DNA of 64,000 bases from Heterobasidion occidentale (lineage: Eukaryota; Basidiomycota; Agaricomycetes; Russulales; Bondarzewiaceae): assembly GCA_039111635.1 (NCBI GenBank), contig JBCAQO010000004.1, positions 806,001 through 870,000 of the forward strand. The letters run 5' to 3'. Under the pieces are notes generated by a model. It worked only from the letters and a program-made list of their open reading frames with translations, searched no databases and was not told where the DNA came from. Below, in pieces: positions 1 through 9,103 of this stretch. The position numbers and the translations under genes were made by a program. Position 1 is the first letter of the stretch; each line of letters begins with the position of its first letter.

Positions 1-2
1 TC

Positions 3-1092
3 ATGTGGATCACGACATTCATCATGTTCACGGTCTCGACCTGTCATTACCTTCTGCAGTGGGTAGGTGGCATGGACAGGACCCGGACTGAGCTCGTCAG
101 TGGTTTCCTAGAGAATTACTATGGAGAACAGTTGCTATCCATCGCCGATATATACCTACCTATCATCAATGTGAGTTCCTGGGTCACATTGTTTTCGGCA
201 CTGATTGCTTATTTCGCAGTATTCGTTAAGCGATGGAATCGTACTCTGGAGGGTATGGGTTATGTGGGATCGCAGCGTAAAAGTCTTGATATTCCCTGTC
301 CTGTTTTACTCAGGAACTACTCGTAAGTGGCTAGTTTCAGTTCGCCATCATATACGTATCACCTTGATATCAGTGGCTGCTTGTGTATACATCTCCTTCA
401 GCAGGGCAGGCTCGGTATCGGCTTAATCTATGCCTCGACGCTGACTACCAACACAATCGCTACTACGCTGATGGCGGTGAAGGCATGGTCAGTGCGTTGA
501 TCGAATCAAGTCTTACTGCTCGAACTAACGTACTCACAGGCAACACCGTCGGCTGCTCAAATCTCACCTCAACAACACGGGATACAGATCCCGGGCCCTA
601 TCCATCCTCAGTCTCCTTGTCGAATCCGGGACTCTTTACTGTGCGATATGGGTGAGCGGCGTTGTGCTCTTTGACGGCGTGTGTGCCTCTCACGCGACGC
701 ATGATGCGACAGACCATCTTCTTCTTGACCTGGTGTTTTGTCTTCAGCAACTTCAACATCACTGCGGCGTCCGTAATGGAGGTCCTTCCGGGCATCACAG
801 TCCAAGTATCTGTGCGTTCTCCACATCTCCTCAATTGATAAACATCTCAACACTCCTCGAGTAGGGGATCTATCCAACCGCGGTGATTGCTCTGGCAGCG
901 CTCCAGAGGACGACTTGGGACATGAGCGTCGGGAAGGACATGTCTCAGAACGCGCCTCACATCGAGATGCGCTTCGTGACGAGGGACACTCGCTTCAACA
1001 CATGGACAAGCCAGAGCGGTTACCGTCCGACACCATCTGATGACAGGGAACCCCACGCGTCCGAGATGCGAGCGATGAATGAAGAAGTGTAA
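3..1092 (+). CDS. agaricomycete multi-pass membrane protein, 5'-partial
   Basis: Spliced reading: exons about 3-170, 220-322, 374-487, 540-651, 713-805 and 865-1092, with GT..AG introns. Joined, the segments give alternating hydrophobic helices and family-like pieces such as SDGIVLWRVWVMW, KAWQHRRLLKSHL, VESGTLYCAIW and GIYPTAVIALAAL. These match the polytopic membrane proteins that are very numerous in Agaricomycetes and have no established function. The window starts inside the gene: the first ATG at 3 lies in a helix, so the true N-terminus is upstream. The C-terminal tail after about 900 is hydrophilic, as in the family. Oddity: within exon 3 the frame giving VAACVYISFSRAG and the frame giving GIGLIYASTLTTNTIA differ by one base, and I found no clean intron there (about 400-415). 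This is either a frameshift or a sequencing error. Family assignment is from recall of typical members, not a search. Confidence 0.7.
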
Positions 1093-1589
1093 TCTTATTG
1101 GACTACTGTTCCTGTGGACGAACGTACACTCGCGCGCGACATGGAAGTTTGCTTCGTGTCCTCGAGACGGAGTACACGGCGTTTATCGCCGAGTGCGCCA
1201 AGGGACCGTACGTTTCTTCAGGGCCTTTGGCCGTTTCTCGCGTTCGTCCGGCAGAGTTAGGCCTCTCGACCTGTAGACATCGAGGCGGAGCTGACATGGT
1301 CAGGCTGCAGCGTAATTATATCTAACTTATGAAACCAACCGCGTCGCTTCGAAGACCGGCAGTCGGGATCAAAATCGGGCGTGTCTGAGCTCTCTCTGAT
1401 AATTTTCTTGACCACAGGACTACTGACTCCCTCAGGTTCCTTGTGTCACTCTGTATGTGCGTGCTCTTCTTCAGCGGCATCACATCAATTTAGGACTTCT
1501 ATTTCTATTACTCGCGCTTCTACACCATCCTCGCCTCTGAAAAGGCATTCTAGACAGTTTCTAAAGCAGAACACGCTGTATACCGGACC
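1093..1589. other. intergenic region
   Basis: No coding exon could be supported here. It separates the membrane-protein gene from the next gene on the same strand and should hold that gene's promoter. No clear TATA box was seen. Confidence 0.4.
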
Positions 1590-2756
1590 ATGTCTACTGC
1601 CAACCCTCCCTCAAGGCGCCGCGCTCTGGGGAACGTCGGCAATGCTCTCTCCTTGGAACAACCTCAAGTCAGAGTCTGCGTCGGCCAACAAAAGCGCCAG
1701 ACTCTCCTCCCCTCGTGCACGCGTCCCGCGCTCTCGCATCCCAGCGCGTCGCTAACCACTCGAAAATGGCCCATCCCTCTAAAAGCGCGCGTCACTCGCG
1801 TGCCTACTGCTTCCAACACGCTCTTCCACCCCGCCGTTATCCGCGCTTCCGGCGGTCCTGCCCGAAACGCGCAGCCGAATCGACAGCAGAGCGGGAGCGA
1901 CGCGCGCGCCCTTGAAACCCGCACGGGCGCCCTCAAGCCCGAGCGGCACTCTCCCCGTGGGCCCGTCCAGCGCGGCCGCTGCGCGCCCTACACCACCACG
2001 CACCCCGCGCGCACCTCCGTGCGGCACTCTCCCCCGCACACGTCCGCGCGCCAAAGAACGCCCCCAAACAGCGCCGCCTTCCCACTGTCGCTCCCGATCT
2101 CTTTCCGCGAGCAGCGCCCGGTCGACCGCGCGCTCGCCGCGCGGGACATGTGGCCGGCGGGACCTGCGACTGCGAGACGCGTGCAGGGCAACGCCGATCG
2201 CCTGTCCGTCGAGCCGCAGCTCCCGACGCCGCCGTCCTCGATGCGCGTGCGCGGGCCCGGCGCGCGCGCCCTGCTCTCCGGCGCTGCGGTCTCCCGGCCC
2301 ATCTCGCTATCGTCTCCGCCGTCTCAAAGAATGGCCACCAGCCTCGTGTCGCTGATGCGCAGCCTCTCGGGTCGGAAGCACGGCGCGCGCGGGGGGTCTG
2401 AGAATCGGCGCCATGCGGAGGGCGCGGGAGGCAGTTTTACCATGGAGCTGGACGAGACAGACACGGAGCCGCTGCTCGGCCTGACGCTAGCGGGGCTCGG
2501 CGCGCCGGCGCACCCTGCGTCGTCCGACGTAGACCCCGATTTCACGCCTCTCGCAATAGAACGCGGGAAATGGTGGAGCGCCGGGGAATGGAAGACGGCG
2601 AGGAGGATCGAGGCGGTGGGGACGGGTAGTGGAGAGTCGTTTGTGGCGCGGGACGAGGTGGAGAGGGCGATGGAGAGGGTGTGCGAGGCGTGCATGAGCC
2701 TATGCAGGAAGTGGGAGACACTGGACGCTCTGTTAGGACGGGTTGACATGGCGTGA
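1590..2756 (+). CDS. uncharacterised 388-aa protein
   Basis: Single open frame from ATG 1590 to TGA. I do not recognise a family. Residues 1-265 are Arg/Pro/Ser/Ala-rich and look disordered. From about residue 275 the composition becomes protein-like: an acidic LDETDTEPLLGLTL stretch, then ERGKWWSAGEWKTARRIE and a predicted helical C-terminus containing RDEVERAMERVCEACMSL. The C-terminal 110 residues are the best evidence of a real gene. The N-terminal part overlaps other long GC-rich frames, so the start could lie further in or an intron could have been missed. Confidence 0.5.
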   Translation: MSTANPPSRRRALGNVGNALSLEQPQVRVCVGQQKRQTLLPSCTRPALSHPSASLTTRKWPIPLKARVTRVPTASNTLFHPAVIRASGGPARNAQPNRQQSGSDARALETRTGALKPERHSPRGPVQRGRCAPYTTTHPARTSVRHSPPHTSARQRTPPNSAAFPLSLPISFREQRPVDRALAARDMWPAGPATARRVQGNADRLSVEPQLPTPPSSMRVRGPGARALLSGAAVSRPISLSSPPSQRMATSLVSLMRSLSGRKHGARGGSENRRHAEGAGGSFTMELDETDTEPLLGLTLAGLGAPAHPASSDVDPDFTPLAIERGKWWSAGEWKTARRIEAVGTGSGESFVARDEVERAMERVCEACMSLCRKWETLDALLGRVDMA

Positions 2757-2926
2757 TGAGAGACGTACCATGTTCTGTATTTTATTAGCGTGCTGCAAAA
2801 AATGTATCATTTTGCCCGGAAACCGTGCGTGAGCGAACGCGTTCTCGTCTCGTGATCGTTGCACCTCGTCCCGTGATCGTCCCCAGTCGACTTGTCATTT
2901 GGCTTTCCTCTCTCTGCTCCCTCCAC

Positions 2927-3652
2927 ATGGTTCGCTTCAAAGTACGCCTTGCTTTCTCTTCTACACGCTAATCAAACGCTCACGCCCACGAATAACACAC
3001 GCAGAACCGCTGGATCCTCGTCGAGTTCCTGCCCGCCCCGGGCGAGCCCGCACGCGGCGCCGCCGCCGTCGAGCTCACGGGGAAGCACGTCTGGGCGGCC
3101 CTGCGCCAGAGCGTGATCGCGCACTTCGGAGACACGGGCTGGGGCGCGGTGGGTGCGTCCCTGAGCGGTGCGTCGTGCTTCCCACAGCGGTCGAAGGAGA
3201 TGGCAGGATCTGACGGCTCGCGCGCGCGCGCACAGTGAAGTACTTCTCGCCGACGACGAACCTCTGCATCGTGCGCGTCGCGCGCGAGCCGTACCGCATC
3301 GTGTGGGCCGCCGCGACGCTTCTGTCCTCCATCGAGGGCAGGCCTTGCATCCCCAACGTCGTGCACGTCTCCGGTGCGCGCTTCTCTCTCGTGTTCGATT
3401 TTGCTGTTTTTTTTTCTTAACTGTGTGAAGGTACGATCAAGCACGCGCAGCTGGCCGCCATCGAGCATAATAGGACCGTGATCGCGCGGCACAGGGCCAA
3501 AGCAAACACACCCGGTGCGTGTTCCCATCTTGGTTCACATTCACTTTCTTCGCCGCCAGGCTCACGCGCCCCGCCCCGCAGCCGCCTACCAAGACTCGTA
3601 CGCCTCGTACCTCGAAACAAGCACGCAGGAAATCGAAAGTCTACAGGACTGA
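2927..3652 (+). CDS. POP5: RNase P/MRP protein subunit POP5
   Basis: Five exons: 2927-2941, 3005-3167, 3236-3373, 3431-3514 and 3582-3652, total 471 nt, 156 aa. All junctions are GT..AG and keep frame. The tiny first exon gives MVRFK and continues NRWILVEFLPAP, the conserved POP5 start. Later blocks ASLSVKYFSPTTNLCIVRV, YRIVWAAATLLSSI and VVHVSGTIKHAQLAAIEHNR match the RNP-like fold of POP5, including the HVxGTIK element. POP5 is a core protein of nuclear RNase P (tRNA 5' maturation) and RNase MRP (rRNA processing), normally 140-175 aa, so the length fits. The stop lies 46 bp from the stop of the convergent BioF gene, so the transcripts probably overlap at their 3' ends. Confidence 0.93.
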
Positions 3653-3698
3653 CGCGGGGTCTCCATCTACATATATTCATAAGCACGGCCCGCCGGCA

Positions 3699-5156
3699 CT
3701 ACAGCTTGGACTCGAGCAGCCCCCCGACGGCGCTGCCCATGATGCGCCGCGTGCCGTCCCGCCGCGCGCGCCTGCGCTCCTCCTCGACGCCGCGCGCCCA
3801 CTCGACGACCGCGCGCGCGAGCACCTGCACGTCCGCGCGCGTCGCGCCGGCGTTGAGGCACACGCGCACGCGGTCCTTGCCCTTGGGGACGGTGGGCCAG
3901 GTGATCGGGCGCGCGTTGATGTCGCGCGCGAGGAGGAAGGCGGAGAGCGGGCGCGGGAGGCGCGTGAGCAGCGGGATGATGGGCGTGGGGAGGCTCGTGG
4001 GGGACGTCGCGGGGTCGGTGGAGAGCGGGCTTTGGAGGTGGGGCGGGAGCGAGAGGATGGTGGGGTCGATGGTGGCGAGCTCGGCGCGGAGGAGGTGGAG
4101 GAAGTGGGCGCAGAGGTCGAGGAGGTGCTTGGAGAGCTGTAGAGCGGGGTTATTTTTATTTTGTGCCGTGTGTATGCGTATGCGTGCGTGCGCACCTTTT
4201 CTGCGGTGCCGTTTTCGAGCATGTCGAAGGAGCAGCCGGCGGCGATGATGTTCGCGTGGCTGAGCGACGTCGTGTAGATGAGCGGGCGGGCGTAGTTGAG
4301 CAGGTAATCGCGAACGAGAACGCTAGTGAGCACGACGGCTGTGTGCGTGCGTGCCCGTCAATAATGAGCATCCCCGAGCAAGCCGCGTCAACAGCGCACC
4401 TCCGCTGGCGGCGAGGGCCTTGCCAAACGTGTGCAGCCTCGCCAGCACCTTGTCCTCGAGCCCGAGCATCGCGACGACGCCGCGCCCCTGCGGGCCGTAG
4501 ATCCCCGTCGCGTGCGCCTCGTCCACGACGACGTGCGCGTTCCCTCGCGGCAGCAGCTCCTCCGCCAGCGCGACGATCTCCCTGAGCGGCGCGATCGTCC
4601 CGTCCATGCTGTACACCGTCTCCACCGCGACGAACACGCTGCCCCTGCCCTCGCGCAGCGCGGGGCGCTCCGCAAGCAGGCGCCTTAGCACGCCGCGCAG
4701 CGCCCCGACGTCGTTGTGCGCGAACGCCATGTGCGCCGCGCGCCCCGCGCGCACGCCGTCGTGCACGGACGCGTGGATGTGCTCGTCGTGCACGACGGCG
4801 TCGCCGCGCTGCGGGACGCACGCGAAGAAGCCCGCGTTGGCGTCGAAGCCCGAGTTGAAGAGCAGCGCGGCGGGCGCGCGGAAGAAGCTCGCGAGGCGCG
4901 CCTCGAGCGCGGCGTGCGGCGCGCCGTTGACGAGCAGGCGCGAGCCGCCGGAGCCGAGGATCGCGGGGGCCGCGGCGAGGCGGGCGAGCAGGTGCGCGCG
5001 GAGGGCCGGGGAGCGGGCGAGCGCGAGGTAGTCGTTCGAGGCGTAGTCGGCGTACGGGGGCGCGGTGGGGGCGGTCGGGGCGGGGAGGCGGCGGCGGATG
5101 AGGCGGTCGTCGCGCGAGGCGAGGGCGGCGGCGAGCTGGGCGGCGAGCGAGGACAT
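3699..5156 (-). CDS. bioF: 8-amino-7-oxononanoate synthase-like PLP enzyme, PTS1-ended
   Basis: Three exons on the minus strand: 5156-4400, 4338-4196 and 4136-3699, 1338 nt, 445 aa, with GT..AG introns in frame. It belongs to the alpha-oxoamine synthase family (fold-type I PLP). BioF joins pimeloyl thioester and L-alanine to make 8-amino-7-oxononanoate, an early step of biotin synthesis. Diagnostic pieces are DYASNDYLALARSP, GSGGSRLLVNG, DEHIHASVHDG, VDEAHATGIYG (Asp211 and His214, which hold PLP) and HTFGKALAASGG (Lys245, the Schiff-base lysine). Then follow SVLVRDYLLNYARPLIYTTS and LARDINARPITWPTVPKG. The protein ends in Ser-Lys-Leu, a type-1 peroxisomal targeting signal, as reported for other fungal BioF proteins. 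A related function such as 2-amino-3-ketobutyrate ligase is possible but the motifs favour BioF. It is convergent with POP5. Confidence 0.9.
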
Positions 5157-5710
5157 CGTGGTGGGCGTTGCGGCTGTGGAGCGTGCGCATCGACGAGGGG
5201 CGACGCTGCGTGCGCCGCGCTTGGCGACTCTGCGCGCATTTTTCTTTTTCTCGGCGGCGGCGGAATCGGTTGCAGCGCCATTTTGATATTGCGCAAAAAA
5301 AATAATACAAAGTACGGCTACCGTCCGTCGTATATATAAGTCTAGACGTACATGTAATAAGTCAACAGGACGGATTGCGCGCGTAAGTGAGTAATGGAGT
5401 TGGAACTATCAGAGATTGCAGTCGTCGATGCGATCGTGGTAAGTAATAATGGCGGCGTCGTACAGCATAGCATAGCAGTCCGTGTCCGCGGCAGATCCGC
5501 CCAGAAAATAAGTATGGATGGAGAGATCAATCGCAGAGCCCGCGTCTCTGCTGATCAGGCGTGTGTTCACCAGCATCATGATGCACGCGTGATGCCCGCT
5601 CTGTCCCACAGCCCCGCACGCAATCATCGCGGCCCTGGCCGGGCGCCTCCTCCCGGTGCGTCTCGTCTCTGCGTCTTCGCACTCGCACTCGCACTCGCAC
5701 TCGCACGCGC
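5157..5710. other. BioF upstream region and spacer
   Basis: This holds the BioF 5' flank, including an AT-rich TATATATAAG at about 5331-5340 in otherwise GC-rich DNA, which may serve as a core promoter element. No coding exon is supported. Long plus-strand frames here are antisense to the next gene. Confidence 0.4.
5679..5706. repeat. hexanucleotide (CACTCG)n microsatellite
   Basis: About four and a half near-perfect copies of CACTCG, lying just beyond the stop codon of the minus-strand gene at 5711-6571, so probably in its 3' UTR. Confidence 0.8.
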
Positions 5711-6571
5711 TCACGCGAGGGGCGCCGTCTCGCGCCCGATCCACTCCACGTGGAACTGGCGCCAGTCGTCCGCGCTGGCGAGCTCGCACGAGATCGCGTC
5801 CGCCGAGTCGGTGCTGTCCGAGTCCTCGTGCTCGTGCTCGCGCTCGCTCAGGCGGTACGGGTGCGACGGCAGGCGGATCGGCGCGGGCAGCGATACCGGG
5901 CGCGCGCGCCGGCGGCGCGGCGGCAGCGGCGAGTCGTGGGTCGAGGACGCAGAGAAGAAGGAGAGGAAGTCGTCGTCTTTCGCTGCGGTGGGGGTGGGCG
6001 CGGGGATAGAGGGGTGCTGCCCCGTGAGCGTGATCACGAACGAGCGAGAAGGCGAGGACGGGTCCAGGGCGCCCGTCTTCGGCCGGGGGTCCTTTTCCTC
6101 GCTGTTAGCGGACGGGGCAAGCGGTCAGCAGGTGGTGGCGGGCGGGGGCGCAGGTAGGACGGGGCGGGCGACGTACATGTGGGTGTGCAGGACTGCCGCG
6201 GGCGAGGCCTGCGCGAGCGGGCTCTTCTCTGCGATCCAGACGCTGAACACGTCCGCGGGGGCTGCGCTCGCCGCGGGCAGCGTGCGCCGCCGCGCCGCCT
6301 TTTTCTCCTGCGCGCTGGGCTCCGCCGCGCCGTGGCCGCGGCCGCTGGTGGGCGCCTTGCTCGGCGCGCGGCGCATCGACTGGAAGAGCGACTTGAGGGC
6401 GCGCACCCTGAACGAGGTGCTCGCGGACTCCGTCTCTGGGGCGGACGGGATCGAGCTCGAGCTCGAGCTCGGTGCGCTCGGTGCGCTCGGGGTGGAGGGC
6501 ACGCGGCGGCGGGTGTGGGCCATGACGCGCAGGCCGGAGAAGAAGAGGTTCGAGTAGTCGCCTGGGATCAT
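5711..6571 (-). CDS. uncharacterised Ser/Pro-rich 261-aa protein
   Basis: Two exons: 6571-6177 and 6101-5711, 786 nt. Donor GTACGT and acceptor TTAACAG keep the frame across LHTHI-EEKDPRPKTG. I do not recognise a domain. The start MIPGDYSNLFFSGLRVM is followed by a low-complexity Ser/Pro region, then ADVFSVWIAEKSPLAQA, which could be a short ordered motif. A second conserved-looking motif RSFVITLTGQHPS is followed by a basic PPRRRRARP stretch and an acidic EREHEHEDSDSTDSADA stretch. The C-terminus DDWRQFHVEWIGRETAP looks structured. Together these suggest a disordered regulatory protein with short linear motifs; the function is unknown. Confidence 0.6.
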
Positions 6572-8518
6572 GTCTGGGGGTCGTGTGGAAAGGGTCGTAC
6601 GACTCTGGAGTCGATCTTGTTTCGGACGGGCGAGGCGAGGCGAGGCGGTGCGGTGCGATCGTGGATCCTGGGAATCTTAGCTTGGGCAGGCGCGCGTGTC
6701 CGATGACCGCGGGGGTATGTATTAGGGACGGGGGAGTATGGCGGGCTGGGGACGCGCGGGCCCTCGGTCTATTATACAGAGGCGAGCTGAGCGTCTGCGC
6801 GGAGGTGACGAAGTTGATAACGCAACGCAACGCACCGTGCCACCACCGCCTGCGCCGAAATAGAAGGCAAGGATCAGCCCGGAGATGCGACGCCAACAGG
6901 TATGGGGATCAGGATGTGATTTCAGCCGTGCAACCCGGCCGCGATCAGCGCAACGGTGCCCGAAACAGCACAAGGCAGTGTGGGCCCAACACGCGCTGGC
7001 CTGGGCTCACTTCCGGCGGGGACGACGTCAGGGTGCGGTTCGGGACCACGCACACACAACAAGGGCGGAGAGGCGCCGGGGCAGCTGTTGTTGTTCGTCG
7101 TTGACAGGACGTCTGGGAGGCGGGACGAGTACATATATGCACCTGGGCGTTTTGTGTCGGAGCTTGGATTGGACGGGAGAAGGTGGGCTTCGCCGAAGAG
7201 AAGGTGATGCGTCGAGATTCCTGCAGGTGGGCCCCAAGGAACCGCAGACGAGCGGGATCGCGCCGACTGAGCGTCAAACGAACGAGGGCAGGGCTGGCAG
7301 CGAGAATCACGCGCTAGCCGAGGCGAGTAGATTCCTGTGTCGCGAACAGTTTGTTGTGATTTTCGCCACACACAGAGGGTGGGAGGGCGATGGAAACAGA
7401 TGCGGCGGGGCGGGGCAGCGTACGGCAGGCGTGATGCGCACGACGCCCAGCCCCATCGCCAGCCCCAGCCAGCGACAGATGAAGTGACAGAAGCGGGCGA
7501 CGGCGTGTATAGCATCCCTACAGTGCACCCGGTCAGACGCGAAAGGTGACGTTCCCGGGTGGCGCTGTGGCATATCATCACACGCGATCTGATGATTGAG
7601 AAGACGAGGGAGAAAGCGCCGCCACATGGAGTTGCGGAGGTGCCCGTTGGCGCTCGCTGCATTGACAGCTGCACCACGCTACGACCGATCGCAGAGTTGG
7701 GGTTGCTTAGGTGCGTCGGACCTGTTCTCGTCTTTGACAGGTCGTCATCATGCGGGAGGGCGTCGGTGGCCAGGAGAAACAACAAACGGTAACACGCTTC
7801 CGCAGTCGAGCGTACGTAGACGCCCCGATGATCAAGAAACCGCACTGCGGAGCCTATGTCATGGACCAGAAAAGCATGAATGGAGCATGGATGGAATCCG
7901 ACACACACCAAGAGCAAAGCAGATCGTGATGCTGTGAATCCATTGCGCATGAATCAAGGCCATCTTCAGAGACGCCGCGCGATGGCAACAATCACGCCGT
8001 GCCTTGTCCTATTCAGCTGGCGCAATGTCGTGAATAAAGTCGGCCGCGTGGGGCAGTACGCCATCATGGACAACGTTCACGGGAAGCAGGCATCTGAGAA
8101 GAGCGGGTACGCCGCCACGCCGCGGGCTCATCATGCGGGGAGAGTAGCGCTCAGGCCCAGATGTCATTCATTGCGGCGGTCACAAGCGTGCTCGGCGCAT
8201 GTTGTATAGCCACTGTGCGCTAACAGGATCTAACGAGAATAGCACTGAGTGATCGATTGAAGCGAACGGAGGCTGTCACGCCGGTGTGCAGCGTTCACTT
8301 CACGGGTAAGACGGGGGGTGGCTATAGGCAGAAGAGGCAGAGCGGTATGATACAGAATGTCTGAATAAAGATGGAGATGATGATGCGCTGGGATTTGGAC
8401 AGATGGAGGTGAGCCAAGGCCTGGACGACTGAATGTGGGGACGCACAGAACGTTGTGGAAATGGGATGCAGATATATTGCCGGTCGCGGTGCAGGGTCGT
8501 GAACGGAACGAACGCAAA
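6572..8518. other. long intergenic region, no gene supported
   Basis: Nearly 2 kb with several overlapping open frames on both strands (the longest, 6922-7950 minus, is compositionally poor and shows no domain). No splice-consistent protein and no RNA gene was recognised. It should include the promoter of the minus-strand gene that starts at 6571 and the COA6 3' flank. Confidence 0.4.
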
Positions 8519-8888
8519 TCACGACGCCTTGCGCTTGGCCTCCTCGGCCTGCATGCTCGCCTGCGCGAGGATGGGTTTCTGCTGCTCGGCGAGGACCCTG
8601 CGCTTGTTAAAGTAGTCCACCTGCGAGATCAGAAAAGCAGGCATCGTCATGGCTGTGCGTCGATGGGCAGACGGGGAGACGAGCGGCGACGCGTACCCAG
8701 CTCTTCGCGCAGTTCTGTTGGAAGGCTTTGTTCTGCGCGGCGCATCTGTCGCCCTCGCTGCCAGGGACGACCACCTGCGCCGCGTCGAGGCAGGAGAAAT
8801 AGAGGTCTCTTGACTCCCAGCATTTCTTGCGGTCGTCGCGCGACGCGGCGTTGGGCTTCTCTGGGTCAGAGCGGGTGAACCAGCCCAT
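8519..8888 (-). CDS. COA6: cytochrome c oxidase assembly factor 6 (CHCH protein)
   Basis: Two exons: 8888-8697 and 8620-8519, 294 nt, 97 aa, joined at KSW-VDYFNKRR by a GTACGC..CGCAG intron. The start MGWFTRSDPEKPNAASRDDR is followed by the twin-cysteine hairpin: CWESRDLYFSC (CX9C) and CAAQNKAFQQNC (CX10C). The unequal CX9C/CX10C spacing is characteristic of COA6 in the COX12/COX6B family. COA6 acts in the mitochondrial intermembrane space in delivery of copper to COX2. The Lys-rich C-terminus (EEAKRK) is also usual. It is divergent from the TBC gene with about 215 bp between start codons, so a shared bidirectional promoter is likely. Confidence 0.93.
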
Positions 8889-9103
8889 TTAATTTCGAAG
8901 GTGAGGGAGAGAGGTTGCTGGCTGGGGCAGAGAAGACCGCCGCGATGTCCGAATTTGGAAATGCGCGTGTTTCCCACGTGGCCCCCGCGGTTCGTGCAGG
9001 TGAGCGCGTCCTGGCAGTCGTGTGCTGCTCCTCCTCTCCGCAACTCAGTGCTGCCCGTCATCGACCGTGCTTTTCAACGCCCTGGGTGACTTCAACACAC
9101 TGC
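8889..9103. promoter_or_regulatory. bidirectional promoter region COA6 / TBC gene
   Basis: The 215 bp between the divergent start codons at 8888 (minus) and 9104 (plus). The plus-strand frame stays open upstream of 9104, with a possible earlier ATG at 8945, so the TBC start could lie further left and overlap this region. Confidence 0.4.

Noticed and set aside
5394..6557. 387-codon plus-strand open frame
   Set aside because: GC-rich shadow of the spliced minus-strand gene at 5711-6571, which has consistent splice sites and a more protein-like composition.
6922..7950. 342-codon minus-strand open frame
   Set aside because: No recognisable domain, odd composition (Ser/Arg/Cys-rich) and competing frames in all phases.
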